Below are positions 6,901 to 16,487 of a stretch of 50,878 bases of DNA, piece by piece. How positions within the stretch are numbered: the stretch's first letter is position 1; each line of letters opens with the position of its first letter. This DNA comes from Enteractinococcus helveticum (GTDB lineage Bacteria; Actinomycetota; Actinomycetes; Actinomycetales; Micrococcaceae), in NCBI RefSeq assembly GCF_020742345.1, contig NZ_DYXC01000118.1, positions 1 to 50,878 on the forward strand, written 5' to 3'. Below the pieces are notes generated by a model, which saw nothing but the letters and a program-made list of their open reading frames with translations, had not been told where the DNA came from and did not search any database. Both the position numbers and the translations under genes were made by a program.

Positions 6901-9378
6901 ATGGGCCGAATATACGCGCTCAACCCTGTGCTTCGTACATCAATGCTGATGCTCGTGATCGCAGTATTATCGATCGCATCAAGCGCTTTTGCGCTAGCCT
7001 CTACGACGCACAACGACCCGGCGACGGAGAGTACGACCTCGCGGATGGCAGTCGAGGGTGGGGAACTGACCTGGGGGATTAGCGATAGCTGGCGAACGTA
7101 TCTCAATCGCTCATTCGTTGGTGGACATACGATTCCGCAAGCACCGGCGCGCGAGGCACAAGATAATCGCGCTACGCTCGTTGAAGCATCCGGGTGGATT
7201 GATATTGAAGACGGTAGTGGCTCGATCGAATACAACGGCGGAATCACCTCGCAGGGACATAAGGGGTATACAAACCCTGACGAGTGGGGCTTAGACCAAA
7301 CTCTGAGCCAACTGAAAATTGAGTTGGCATCTCAACAGACTGCAAAACTTACGGCCCTTGTGAGCCAATCGTCAGCCTTACCGGCTTTTCCGAAATATTC
7401 CGATCAGCGTGTGCACATTGCGAACCTAACATTCTCAGCAGACCAACTTCACACGGGTGAAATTACCGCCTCTGCAGAATTTGCGCCGGACGGCGCTGAC
7501 ATTTATGCGCGCCTGAACGAAAAATACGAGCCGGGTGCCGCCATGGATGATGTGGTCTTCTCATTTACAACGAGCGGGCCAGTACCTGAGCCATCTGAGC
7601 CGGAGAGCCCTGATCCTGAAGAAACTGAAAAGCCCGATCCCGGTCAGACGTCTCAACCGACCCCGACTCCATCGCAGCCGACAGAAGAACCGACTGCTAG
7701 TGCGCCGTCTACCCGCGGTGTGGAAGGCTCCCTGCAGTGGGGCGTGCGGGAAAGTTTCCGTAAGTACGTGGTCGGCCCCATTGCCAATGGCAAGATTACG
7801 CCGTCGAGTGGGGCAAAACAAATAAGTGGTAACGGTGTCTTTACCTTCCCACAAGCTGCTAGAGGGAGCAAGTGGAATGGCGCCACAGGCCAGATACAGT
7901 ATGCCGGCAACGTGAACTTCTATGGTCATAGCGGAGTTATGGACGTTACGCTGTCGAACCCTATCATCGTCGTAGAAAATGCACGGTCTGCCAAAGTACA
8001 AACACACTTCAACGGCAAAACCATTACCATAGGTAACATTGACCTTTCCGGTGCAAAAATGAGCTCGTTGCAAGGTGACGCGGTGCAGTATCAGAATGCA
8101 CCAGTTACGCTGCATTCCGAGGGAGTAGCGTTCTTTGCGCACAACGGCGAGGGATTCTACAACGCGGGCGACAAGCTCGACGCGATCACGTTTACCGTGG
8201 GTGACAGCAGCAAGACGGACGTGGCCAAGACACCGTCGTCGAAGAACGTCGGCAGTCAGCAGACTGATGGCGGCTCGTCGTCAACTTCGAATGCGGAGAC
8301 TCCTGCAACGACCACCGGCACTGGTTCTGCAGCAGGATCCTTGAAATGGGGTGTCTCGAGTTACTTCGCCAAATACACCACGGAAAAATCAGGGACCTCC
8401 GGCTGTCCAACGCCAAGTAAACACTGCGCGGGTGGAAATATTGAAACCAGCGGTGTTGGCAGCGGGTGGCTATTCCCACAGGCAACCGGCGGAACTTGGA
8501 ATGACGAGAACCATACCGGTACCGTGAATTTCTCCGGGGTGGTCCAATTTAACGGCTATGGCATGACTATGTTCCAGGTTGCCAACCCATCGATCACTGT
8601 GCACAATGACTCATCGGCAACCATCAGCACGGGTAATACGACCAACCACGGTCAGGCTTCCTACCAGCTTGACCTTTCGCGCGGTACAAAGACCGTCAAT
8701 GACGATGGCACTGTGACCTGGAGTAATGTACCAGTCAACGGTGCACTTGCAGGGATCAGCGCTCACCAAAGCATTGGACTCGACCCGCTCACCTTAACCG
8801 TTGGAACGGCAAATGACGCCGCCTTCGGTGCTGGTGCCCAAGGTGACGACGGCAGCAGCACAAACGAAGCCACTTATGAGGCCGCTGAGACTGCACCGAC
8901 CACCGAAGGTCTAGAAGTTCTGACTCCGGCAGATCGTATCCGTGAAGGCGGGCGTATTAAAGTCAAAGCTGAAGGCTTCGATGCCGAAGACGCTGGAATC
9001 TTGGCGGTGCTGTATGACCAAGCAGGTGGCACTGAACCGACGATTCTCGATGACACCGCCACAGCGGATGAAAACGGTGTTGTCCAATGGTCTGGCACCT
9101 TACCGGAGGGTATAACCGGTGAGCACGTGTTGACCCTGCAGGGCAGTCACGATGCGGGTGCAGCAATCGACATTCTGCCTGCGGAAGCCATCGCTACCAT
9201 CGCACCGATCGATGAACTGGCCGCTGACCTAGGCGATCGTATCTTGATTGCTGCTTCGGGTATGCAGCCCTGGGAGTGGTGGGCTAGCGCCGGTGCCCTG
9301 CTGAGTATTGCCGGTTGTTCGACCGCACTGACACTTCGTCATCGCCGGAACCAAGTCCCTGGGGCCCTCCAAGGCTGA
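6901..9378 (+). CDS. HtaA-family heme-binding protein with three HtaA domains
   Basis: Membrane-anchored heme-binding surface protein, 825 aa. The signal peptide ends near residue 33. HtaA domain 1 (about 53-224) carries Tyr67, His120 and Tyr209. Domain 2 (about 276-434) carries Tyr289, His343 and Tyr420. Domain 3 (about 478-635) keeps Tyr492 but has Tyr553 where the His is expected and lacks the second Tyr; it also has an extra Cys502/Cys509 pair. Pro/Glu linkers separate domains 1 and 2. An Ig-like segment and a C-terminal transmembrane helix with a basic tail (LRHRRN) follow, without a sortase motif. ATG with CAGGAGG upstream. First clear gene of the hta-hmuTUV operon. Confidence 0.88.
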   Translation: MGRIYALNPVLRTSMLMLVIAVLSIASSAFALASTTHNDPATESTTSRMAVEGGELTWGISDSWRTYLNRSFVGGHTIPQAPAREAQDNRATLVEASGWIDIEDGSGSIEYNGGITSQGHKGYTNPDEWGLDQTLSQLKIELASQQTAKLTALVSQSSALPAFPKYSDQRVHIANLTFSADQLHTGEITASAEFAPDGADIYARLNEKYEPGAAMDDVVFSFTTSGPVPEPSEPESPDPEETEKPDPGQTSQPTPTPSQPTEEPTASAPSTRGVEGSLQWGVRESFRKYVVGPIANGKITPSSGAKQISGNGVFTFPQAARGSKWNGATGQIQYAGNVNFYGHSGVMDVTLSNPIIVVENARSAKVQTHFNGKTITIGNIDLSGAKMSSLQGDAVQYQNAPVTLHSEGVAFFAHNGEGFYNAGDKLDAITFTVGDSSKTDVAKTPSSKNVGSQQTDGGSSSTSNAETPATTTGTGSAAGSLKWGVSSYFAKYTTEKSGTSGCPTPSKHCAGGNIETSGVGSGWLFPQATGGTWNDENHTGTVNFSGVVQFNGYGMTMFQVANPSITVHNDSSATISTGNTTNHGQASYQLDLSRGTKTVNDDGTVTWSNVPVNGALAGISAHQSIGLDPLTLTVGTANDAAFGAGAQGDDGSSTNEATYEAAETAPTTEGLEVLTPADRIREGGRIKVKAEGFDAEDAGILAVLYDQAGGTEPTILDDTATADENGVVQWSGTLPEGITGEHVLTLQGSHDAGAAIDILPAEAIATIAPIDELAADLGDRILIAASGMQPWEWWASAGALLSIAGCSTALTLRHRRNQVPGALQG

Positions 9379-9414
9379 ATCTCGATGACACATCACTTGC
9401 AACGAGGAGTATTT

Positions 9415-10311
9415 TTGGCAAGCCCCCAAGTCACACGCAGTGTGACCAGAACCCTATTACCGACTATGTTGGCGACTGCGATGTTGGTCGCACCATCATC
9501 GGCACTGGCCAGTCCCGAAACTGATGACCAGCCAGCAGACCCCGGTATCTGTCAGATTGAAAATGCTGAACTGCAATGGGGACTGAAGGAAAGCTTCCGG
9601 TCTTACATCAGTGGCTCAATTGCTAACGGTTCATGGGAAACTGCCGATGGTGCCGACTATGAGACCCCGCAGTTCATCTGGTCCGAGGGCACTGGCACAT
9701 ATGACCCATCAACGGGCACAGGCTCGGTATCATTCACCGGCACGGTCGTATTCAGTGGCCATGATGGTGTTTTAGACCTGACGATTGCCAACCCGACCTT
9801 CGAATTTGAAGGTGACGGAAATGCGGCCCTGGCGTTGGATACCAAAAGCAACGACATGGAGGGCAACCTGGCGGTCGACGACCAGCAACAGTGGGTTGCC
9901 GAAGTCAGCCTAGATGAGCAGCCCGAAGTAGGTGATGGCCTGGTCGAACTCGCAGATATGCCCAGCGTACTCACCAACTCGGGTGCGGCTGCATTTGCTG
10001 GCTTCTATGAGGCCGGCGTGGATCTTGACCCTTTGACGTTGAACTTCGATTTCGCTGATTGTGACGCCCATGGCGGAGCAGTGGCTGATACAGCCGAGCC
10101 ACCAACGGCCGAAGAAATCGTACAGGAACCGACCATCATTCCAGCTCCAACAATTCCGTGGCTGCCGATCGCCTTGGGCGGGCTCGCCCTGTTTGTCATC
10201 GGCCTGACCATCGGTGTATTCATCGGGGGCCGAAAACCAGCTGCCCAGCGTCGGAAACGCCACAGCGTAGACCAATCCGATATCCACAAGTTGATGGAGG
10301 ATCAGCATTGA
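9415..10311 (+). CDS. htaB: HtaB-like single-domain heme-binding membrane protein
   Basis: Secreted, membrane-anchored protein with one HtaA domain. I chose the TTG at 9415 because CGAGGAG ends 5 nt before it and the product then begins with a typical signal peptide (MASPQVTRSVTRTLL, cleavage near ALA). An in-frame ATG at 9385 would add ten residues. Counting from the TTG, the domain spans about 52-212 with Tyr64 (SFRSYI), His116 (SGHDG) and Tyr198 (GFYEAG) in place. A transmembrane helix (PIALGGLALFVIGLTIGVFI) and a basic tail end the protein. In Corynebacterium, HtaB relays heme between HtaA and HmuT. It lies 36 bp after the previous stop and overlaps hmuT. Confidence 0.85.
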   Translation: MASPQVTRSVTRTLLPTMLATAMLVAPSSALASPETDDQPADPGICQIENAELQWGLKESFRSYISGSIANGSWETADGADYETPQFIWSEGTGTYDPSTGTGSVSFTGTVVFSGHDGVLDLTIANPTFEFEGDGNAALALDTKSNDMEGNLAVDDQQQWVAEVSLDEQPEVGDGLVELADMPSVLTNSGAAAFAGFYEAGVDLDPLTLNFDFADCDAHGGAVADTAEPPTAEEIVQEPTIIPAPTIPWLPIALGGLALFVIGLTIGVFIGGRKPAAQRRKRHSVDQSDIHKLMEDQH

Positions 10312-11441
10312 GCATACCTTCACAACAGCCACGCGTGCTCGGTTGGATTGCCACCGCACTGGTTGCGGGGCTGACACTGGTTGGCTGCAGCAACACCGGA
10401 CACGAGGGGCTTCAGAAACAATTTCAGCCAGCACTGGAAGAAGTCGAAATCCTTGAAAATCCGCGCGATTATGTTGGTCCTTCCACAGCGGTAGTGCAAA
10501 GTACAGACATTGACCCTATTGCGGAGAATCCAACACAAACCCTCCCCACGACTGTGACCTCATATCAATCCAACGGAACGACCGAAGAAATCGAGATCAC
10601 CGATACCACTCGGGTCGTTGCCCTGGATATTGCGGGTTCTATCGCGGCAACCATCTGGGCGCTCGGATTTTCTGACACCCTGGTTGGTGTGGATCAATCC
10701 ACGACTTTCCCAGGCACCGAAGATATTGAAACCGTGACATCAGGTGGCCATACGGTCAATGCCGAAGCGATCATCGGATTGGAACCCGACGTCGTGATCA
10801 CAGACGGTTCCGTCGGTCCGCGCGACGTCGTCGAACAACTGACCGATGTGGGCATTGACGTTGTTTTTGTCGATAACGAGTCTTCGTTTGAAGGTGCCGA
10901 AAACCTCGTGCATCAAGTTGCCGCAGTGTACGGTGCTCCCGAAACCGGAGAACAACTGGCCGAGCAACTGGCCGGTGAGATTGATGCCAAGGTCGATGAG
11001 ATCGCCGCGATGGTGCCCGAGAACGAGGATGACAAGGTTCGGATGTTGTTCCTTTATCTGCGCGGTAACGCCGGGGTGTATTACATGTTCGGGGAGGAAT
11101 CTGGGGCCGATGAACTCATAGATGCGCTTGGTGGTGTCGATGTGGCTGAAGAGCTTGGTTGGGACGGTATGAAACCTATGACCGATGAGGCCCTCGTTGC
11201 GGCAAATCCGGATCTTATTTTGACGATGTCTGGCGGTATCGAATCCGTAGATGGCGTCCAGGGCCTGCTTCAGGAGAAGCCTGCCGTTGCTATTACCAAG
11301 GCCGGTGAGAACCAGCGCATCGTGGATATGGATGATGGCATGATTCTGTCGTTCGGTCCACGATCGGCCGACGTGCTGGACGCTCTGGCACGGGCCATCT
11401 ACGCGCCAGACTCCGTAGCGAATCTTGTAGGCGAAGAGTAA
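10308..11441 (+). CDS. hmuT: HmuT heme-binding lipoprotein of the ABC importer
   Basis: Substrate-binding lipoprotein (PF01497 family), 377 aa, that delivers heme to HmuUV. The TTG at 10308 overlaps the htaB stop (TTGA) and has ATGGAGGA upstream. It gives a signal peptide with lipobox LVGC and Cys27 as the lipidation site. The first lobe has TRVVALDIAGSIAATIWALG and the VNAEAIIGLEPDVVITDG pattern of the family; the long linker helix and the second lobe (FGPRSADVLDALARAI) follow. His in SGGHTVNAE is a candidate heme ligand, by analogy with the His/Tyr ligation of corynebacterial HmuT. The stop overlaps the hmuU ATG by one base. Confidence 0.92.
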   Translation: MSIPSQQPRVLGWIATALVAGLTLVGCSNTGHEGLQKQFQPALEEVEILENPRDYVGPSTAVVQSTDIDPIAENPTQTLPTTVTSYQSNGTTEEIEITDTTRVVALDIAGSIAATIWALGFSDTLVGVDQSTTFPGTEDIETVTSGGHTVNAEAIIGLEPDVVITDGSVGPRDVVEQLTDVGIDVVFVDNESSFEGAENLVHQVAAVYGAPETGEQLAEQLAGEIDAKVDEIAAMVPENEDDKVRMLFLYLRGNAGVYYMFGEESGADELIDALGGVDVAEELGWDGMKPMTDEALVAANPDLILTMSGGIESVDGVQGLLQEKPAVAITKAGENQRIVDMDDGMILSFGPRSADVLDALARAIYAPDSVANLVGEE

Positions 11442-12544
11442 TGGCTGTGATAGATCAGGCGCACGTGCGCACCACGGACCGTGAGACCCGCAACAAGCCC
11501 AAGCGCTGGTTCCAGGTCAAACACTTGGTGGTCATTGTTGTTACCCTGGTGCTTTTAGTCGTGGGCGTTCTCCTATCGGCTGGTCTAGGACAGTTGCCGA
11601 TTGGTACGAGCCAGGTCATCGGCTCGATGTTACAAACCGTGGGCATTGATACAGCCATGGCCCCGGATGATCGGCTCATGGAACAAACCCTGTGGCAGAT
11701 CCGTTTTCCGCGCGTGGTGATGTCTCTGCTGGTGGGCGCCTCCCTGGCGGTTGCCGGCGGTGTCATGCAGGCGATCTTTGGCAACCCGTTAGCAGAGCCA
11801 GGTGTTGTCGGTGTCTCCTCCGGTGCTGCACTGGGCGCTGCCACCTCGATTACGTTGGGTATGTCAGTCTTTGGGAACTGGACCATTGCAGCGATGGCGT
11901 TTATCGGTGGCCTGTTCGCCACGCTCGTTGTCTACGCCACCGCACGAGCCCAGGGACGCACCGAAGTGGTGACGTTGTTGCTTACTGGTATTGCCGTTAA
12001 TGCGTTTGCGGGAGCCGGACTAGCCCTGGTGAACTTTGCCGGTGATACCCAAAGCCGTGAACAGATTGTGTTTTGGCAGTTGGGTTCACTCAACGGATCG
12101 CGCTGGGATGAGGTTGCCGTTGTGGCCATTGTCGCCGCAGTAGCCACGGGCTTTGCGCTGGGTTTTTCCTCGCAATACGACTTGCTGTCGCTGGGGGATC
12201 GCACGGCGGCTCATCTCGGAGTCAAAGTAGAAACGCTGCGCATTTTCTCGGTCATCCTGGTTGCGCTATTGACCGGTGTCGGTGTTGCTTTTGTGGGGAT
12301 TATCGCCTTCGTTGGGCTGGTCGTTCCACATTTGATCCGCATGATGGTCGGTCCAGGACACCGTTGGTTGCTCATACTGTCAGCACTGGGCGGTGCCACC
12401 CTACTAGTCTACGCTGACCTGTTGGCTCGTACCTTAGTTCCCTCGGCGGATCTACCGATCGGTATGCTGACTTCACTGGTCGGTGGACCGTTCTTCTTCT
12501 GGCTCATCCGTCGCAATCGTAGAGGCGCAGGAGGCTGGGCGTGA
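11441..12544 (+). CDS. hmuU: HmuU heme ABC transporter permease
   Basis: FecCD-family permease, 367 aa, with a basic cytoplasmic N terminus and about 9-10 membrane helices. Family patterns visible include RFPRVVMSLLVGASLAVAGG, GNPLAEPGVVGVSSGAALGA and the coupling region GVAFVGIIAFVGLVVPHLIR. It forms the membrane channel for heme with HmuV. The ATG overlaps the hmuT stop (TAATG) and the stop overlaps the hmuV GTG, so the three genes are translationally coupled. Confidence 0.94.
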   Translation: MAVIDQAHVRTTDRETRNKPKRWFQVKHLVVIVVTLVLLVVGVLLSAGLGQLPIGTSQVIGSMLQTVGIDTAMAPDDRLMEQTLWQIRFPRVVMSLLVGASLAVAGGVMQAIFGNPLAEPGVVGVSSGAALGAATSITLGMSVFGNWTIAAMAFIGGLFATLVVYATARAQGRTEVVTLLLTGIAVNAFAGAGLALVNFAGDTQSREQIVFWQLGSLNGSRWDEVAVVAIVAAVATGFALGFSSQYDLLSLGDRTAAHLGVKVETLRIFSVILVALLTGVGVAFVGIIAFVGLVVPHLIRMMVGPGHRWLLILSALGGATLLVYADLLARTLVPSADLPIGMLTSLVGGPFFFWLIRRNRRGAGGWA

Positions 12545-13338
12545 CCGTGACATCAATACACACCTCCGTGGCACAAGCCCTGCATAATGTCAGCTACCAA
12601 ACCGGCAGCCATAGGATCATCAACGACGTCAGTCTCGATGTCAATTACGGCGAAGTACTTGCGCTGGTTGGACCCAATGGTGCGGGCAAGTCTACGTTGC
12701 TCGGTTTGTTAGCTGGGGACCTGCACCCAACCGCTGGTGCCGTCAGCCTTGAAGGGCGTGACCTGGCGGATTGGGATGCCAAAGAACTCGCCAGGATTCG
12801 TGCAGTCTTGTTGCAGTCCAACCAGGTAGCGTTTTCGTTTACCGCTCGCGACGTCATCGATATGGGTCGGGCGCCCTGGATTGGAACTGCTGAGTCGGCA
12901 GCAGATGATGAGGCAATTACACAGGCCATTGACTTGACCGATGTTGGGCACCTGACTGGGCGAACCTTTCCGACACTTTCGGGTGGTGAAAAAGCGCGCG
13001 TATCGCTGGCCCGCGTTATTGCCCAGCGCACCAGAATCGTGATGCTCGATGAGCCCACCGCAGCGCTGGACCTACGTCACCAAGAAGACGTGTTGACCAC
13101 CGCTCGTACTATTGCCGCTCAGGGGCGCGCAGTGATCGTCGTCTTGCATGATCTGTCTCTCTCGGCAGCGTACGCCGATCGGGTAGCAATTCTGGACAAG
13201 GGTCAACTGGCCGCGGCGGGTCACCCGGCTGAGGTGCTGACCGCTCAGCGGGTTCGAGACATCTATGGCATTCAGGTGCGGATCATCCAGGATCCAGATA
13301 CCGGCCGACCGATCGTGCTGCCACGACGCAGCATCTAA
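12541..13338 (+). CDS. hmuV: HmuV heme ABC transporter ATPase
   Basis: Cytoplasmic ATPase, 265 aa, that powers heme import. Walker A GPNGAGKST is at 44-52; the signature LSGGEKARVSLARV, Walker B RIVMLDEPTAALD and switch His in VVLHDLSLS are all present. The GTG start at 12541 overlaps the hmuU stop as GTGA. Last gene of the operon, followed by a strong terminator. Confidence 0.94.
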   Translation: MTVTSIHTSVAQALHNVSYQTGSHRIINDVSLDVNYGEVLALVGPNGAGKSTLLGLLAGDLHPTAGAVSLEGRDLADWDAKELARIRAVLLQSNQVAFSFTARDVIDMGRAPWIGTAESAADDEAITQAIDLTDVGHLTGRTFPTLSGGEKARVSLARVIAQRTRIVMLDEPTAALDLRHQEDVLTTARTIAAQGRAVIVVLHDLSLSAAYADRVAILDKGQLAAAGHPAEVLTAQRVRDIYGIQVRIIQDPDTGRPIVLPRRSI

Positions 13339-13358
13339 AGGGATGCCACACAAGCTGG

Positions 13359-13410
13359 ATGGGCGGCGTGTTTGCAAAATTACCACAAGCGCAGCAAACA
13401 CGTCGTCCAT
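13359..13410 (+). terminator. Terminator of the hta-hmuTUV operon
   Basis: A 17-bp stem with two G-U pairs joins 13359-13375 to 13394-13410, followed by TCTTTATTT. It lies 20 bp after the hmuV stop. Confidence 0.85.
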
Positions 13411-13533
13411 TCTTTATTTACCCGATGTTCACTCTGAGGTGGTTCGATCGTGAGTCGACGCATGTATTTTCTGGTCTGGCAGTGCACAATGGAAGTATCG
13501 TCGTTCTGACCAGCCGCAGCTGAGGAGTATGTC

Positions 13534-14451
13534 TTGTTCGAAGAACTCATTCCCGACCAACCTCGTCAAAACTTGCGCGAGTTTATCGACACATTGCGAG
13601 ATGGCGGTTACCAGGTGACCGACGGCCATACTCCAGATCCGGACTTGATCGACCCGATGGGCAAGGCGGTTGAAACCTGGCGAGAAAACTACCCGTATTC
13701 TGAACGCCTATCCCGCGATCAATATGAGCTAGAAAAATATAAACTCCAAATAGAGCTGCTGAAACTGCAGTACTGGGCTGAAGATACCGGCCAGAAAATT
13801 ATCGTCGTCTTTGAAGGCCGCGACGCCGCTGGTAAGGGCGGCACGATCCAACGGTTTACTGAATATATGAATCCGCGCACGGCTCGCACCGTGGCACTCA
13901 GTAAACCAACCGAACGAGAGACCGGCCAATGGTACTTCCAGCGCTACATTAATCACTTCCCAACGGCCGGCGAAATCGTGCTTTTTGACCGGTCCTGGTA
14001 CAACCGTGCCGGGGTAGAACGTGTTATGGGATTCAGCACCGAAGACCAGTACCAGACGTTTATGAATCAGACCCCGGTGTTTGAAAAGCTCCTGATTGAT
14101 GACGGTTTTCATCTGATCAAATTCTGGTTCTCGGTGACTCAAACTGAACAACGCACCCGGTTTGCGATCCGTCAGTTGGATCCGGTTCGTCGATGGAAAC
14201 TATCACCGGTCGACCTGGAAGCACTCGACCGGTGGGAGGCTTATACTGAAGCCAAAGAGCTGATGTTTTTACACACCGATACAGATCACGCTCCCTGGGT
14301 AACAGTGAAGTCCAACGATAAAAAACGCGGCCGTCTCAATGCGATGCGCTACTTCTTGAGCCAATTCGATTATGACGGTAAAAGCCACGATGTTGTCGGG
14401 GTGCCAGACCCACTGTTGGTCATGCGTGGCCGCGACGCAGTAGGGGACTAA
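13534..14451 (+). CDS. ppk2: Polyphosphate kinase 2
   Basis: Single-domain PPK2 of 305 aa that transfers phosphate between polyphosphate and nucleotides. Walker A GRDAAGKGG is at 95-103; the lid/Walker B region reads LFDRSWYNRAGVERVMGF, and the downstream WKLSPVDLEALDRWEAY pattern is standard for the family. The TTG at 13534 is preceded by TGAGGAG about 6 nt upstream; the nearby ATG at 13529 is out of frame. Likely transcribed with the MFS gene 22 bp downstream. Class (ADP- or GDP-preferring) cannot be told from sequence reading alone. Confidence 0.92.
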   Translation: MFEELIPDQPRQNLREFIDTLRDGGYQVTDGHTPDPDLIDPMGKAVETWRENYPYSERLSRDQYELEKYKLQIELLKLQYWAEDTGQKIIVVFEGRDAAGKGGTIQRFTEYMNPRTARTVALSKPTERETGQWYFQRYINHFPTAGEIVLFDRSWYNRAGVERVMGFSTEDQYQTFMNQTPVFEKLLIDDGFHLIKFWFSVTQTEQRTRFAIRQLDPVRRWKLSPVDLEALDRWEAYTEAKELMFLHTDTDHAPWVTVKSNDKKRGRLNAMRYFLSQFDYDGKSHDVVGVPDPLLVMRGRDAVGD

Positions 14452-14473
14452 CGCACACCCCAGGAAGGAACGC

Positions 14474-15691
14474 ATGAGCAGCCCGCCTGCTAGCCGGATT
14501 CGGCGGGCCCGTGCTGCCACAGGCCTACTGTTTCTCACTAACGGCGCGCTGCTGGCAAACTTGATACCGCGCTACCCAGAAATCAAAGCTGCCTTGGGCA
14601 TGACCGACTCGTTATTTGGCTTGTCGGTGGCAGCCTTTCCACTGGGTGCCATGATCTTTGGGGTCTTTGCCGCCGGTCTGATCAGACGATTTGGGGCAGG
14701 GATGATCGCCACGCTGATGACCATTACCTTGGCAGTCTGTCTGGCAGCCACGGCCTTCATGCCTGAAGTGTTCTTATTTGCTCTGGCGTTATTATTGGCT
14801 GGAGGAGCAGACGCTATTGCCGATGTGTCACAAAATGCCCACGGACTGCAAGTTCAAGATGCCTACGGTCGTTCCATATTGAACTCCTTCCATGCTCTAT
14901 GGTCCTTCGGCGCGGTCCTGGGTGGGTCTATGGCCGCAAGCGTGTTATTTCTTGAACTGAATTTACATGTGCACCTGGTGGGTTCAGCGGTGTGTTTTAT
15001 TGTGGTCGCGCTCATTGCCTGGACCATGACTTTACCGTCGACATCTGCTGAAGACTCACCTGAAACCGATATCCGGCGTCAGGATCTCAAACGCATTCAG
15101 TGGGCAGTACTGTGGAACCCGAACACCATGCTGATGGTGGGCGCTTTAGTTCTGCTGGCCATGGCTGAAGCAGTAGTAGAAGATTCCGGGAATTCTTGGT
15201 CTGCTCTGTATATATCAGTGCATCTGGGTGCACCAAGCTCCATCGCGGCCTTCGGGTTCACCGCTTTAGTCGCGGGTCAGTTGATGGGGCGGGCTACAGC
15301 CGACCGATTTGTTGATCACTTTGGGCAGCGTCGCGTGATTCGTACTGGTGGCATCATCATGACGGTAGGGATGGGACTGGCAATCGCATGGCCAACGGTT
15401 CCGCTGACCATTGCCGGTTTTGCCGCGGTGGGATTCGGTTCCTCGGCACTGATTCCAGCCGCGTACAATGCGGCCGATGATATTCCCGGCCTACGTCCTG
15501 GCGTCGGGTTGACTGTGATTTCATGGTTTATGCGACTCGGGTTCTTAGCTGCTCCACCGGTTGTGGGGGCGGTGTCAGATATGCTGTCGCTGCGGTGGGC
15601 CCTGCTGGTTGTTCCGCTGGCAGGAATGGTGATCATCGTGCTTGCCAAGGTGCTGCCGGGGCGCCAGCCTCCGATACAACAGCAGCTCTAA
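14474..15691 (+). CDS. MFS transporter
   Basis: Twelve-helix major facilitator protein of 405 aa. After the first helix, the loop PRYPEIKAALGMTDSLFGLS and the later SQNAHGLQVQDAYGRSILNS region resemble the YbjJ/FucP-like branch, whose members transport sugars or small compounds. The substrate cannot be inferred. AAGGAA precedes the ATG. It ends 40 bp before the convergent cysE. Confidence 0.82.
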   Translation: MSSPPASRIRRARAATGLLFLTNGALLANLIPRYPEIKAALGMTDSLFGLSVAAFPLGAMIFGVFAAGLIRRFGAGMIATLMTITLAVCLAATAFMPEVFLFALALLLAGGADAIADVSQNAHGLQVQDAYGRSILNSFHALWSFGAVLGGSMAASVLFLELNLHVHLVGSAVCFIVVALIAWTMTLPSTSAEDSPETDIRRQDLKRIQWAVLWNPNTMLMVGALVLLAMAEAVVEDSGNSWSALYISVHLGAPSSIAAFGFTALVAGQLMGRATADRFVDHFGQRRVIRTGGIIMTVGMGLAIAWPTVPLTIAGFAAVGFGSSALIPAAYNAADDIPGLRPGVGLTVISWFMRLGFLAAPPVVGAVSDMLSLRWALLVVPLAGMVIIVLAKVLPGRQPPIQQQL

Positions 15692-15731
15692 AAAAGTTCT
15701 CCTCAGAGCCGTAGGCTGCAATATGGCTCGG

Positions 15732-16343
15732 TCAGATCCACATGGCTGGATCAACGTATTCAGCCGGGTCAACTGCAGGTTTTGCTTCTTCCTGACTGCG
15801 TCGAATACGGATCTGCGCGGGGATACCGGTGGCAATGGAGTCTTCGGGGGTGTCTTTGACTAACACCGCATTGGCGCCAACAGCGGTCCGCTCGCCCACC
15901 ACCACTGGGCCGAGAATTTTGGCACCGGCACCGACGACAACATCATTTTCCAGGGTCGGGTGACGCTTGACCTTTTCCAGGGATTGGCCGCCCAGCGTGA
16001 CACCGTGGTAGAGCATGACGTCGTCGCCAATTTCAGCCGTCTCACCGATGACTACACCCATGCCGTGGTCGATGAAGAAGCGGCGGCCAATTGTTGCACC
16101 CGGGTGAATTTCGATGCCGGTCAGTGCCCGGTTGAATTGTGAAAGGAGTCGCGCTGGGGTTTTGAGGCGTTCTTTTTGCCACATCTTATGTGCGACGCGG
16201 TGCATCCAAATAGCATGGAGACCGGTGTAACCCACAGCCACTTCAAATGTACTGCGTGCAGCAGGGTCGCGGTCTTTGGCTGCCTGAATGTCTTCGCGGA
16301 AGCGACGTAAGAATCCCAATGTTTCCCTTTCAAAAAGTGTCAT
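15732..16343 (-). CDS. cysE: Serine O-acetyltransferase
   Basis: Makes O-acetylserine for cysteine synthesis. Left-handed beta-helix hexapeptide repeats run from ALTGIEIHPGATIGRRFFID to the C terminus. The catalytic segment DHGMGVVIGETAEIGDDVMLYHGVTLGG and the loop KRHPTLENDVVVGAGAKILG are intact. I chose the ATG at 16341-16343 (203 aa); an upstream in-frame GTG at 16358 would add five residues. Lies downstream of cysK on the same strand, separated by about 145 bp with a large hairpin. Confidence 0.92.
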   Translation of the reverse strand: MTLFERETLGFLRRFREDIQAAKDRDPAARSTFEVAVGYTGLHAIWMHRVAHKMWQKERLKTPARLLSQFNRALTGIEIHPGATIGRRFFIDHGMGVVIGETAEIGDDVMLYHGVTLGGQSLEKVKRHPTLENDVVVGAGAKILGPVVVGERTAVGANAVLVKDTPEDSIATGIPAQIRIRRSQEEAKPAVDPAEYVDPAMWI

Positions 16344-16416
16344 TGATAAGCTCAACACACAGACGGTCGAAATTATTCTATGGTCAAGTGAACCGCCAGT
16401 TAAGCATTAAAGCGGT

Positions 16417-16468
16417 CTGCCTTCGGGCTGGCAACAGAATATGCATTCCATTGCTGGCCCGAAGGCAG
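16417..16468 (-). terminator. Large hairpin between cysK and cysE
   Basis: CTGCCTTCGGGC at 16417-16428 pairs with GCCCGAAGGCAG at 16457-16468, continued inward for about six more positions with two mismatches. It follows cysK on the minus strand and has no strong T tract, so it may reduce rather than stop read-through into cysE. Confidence 0.55.
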
Positions 16469-16487
16469 CATCAGATAGCTGTGTTGA

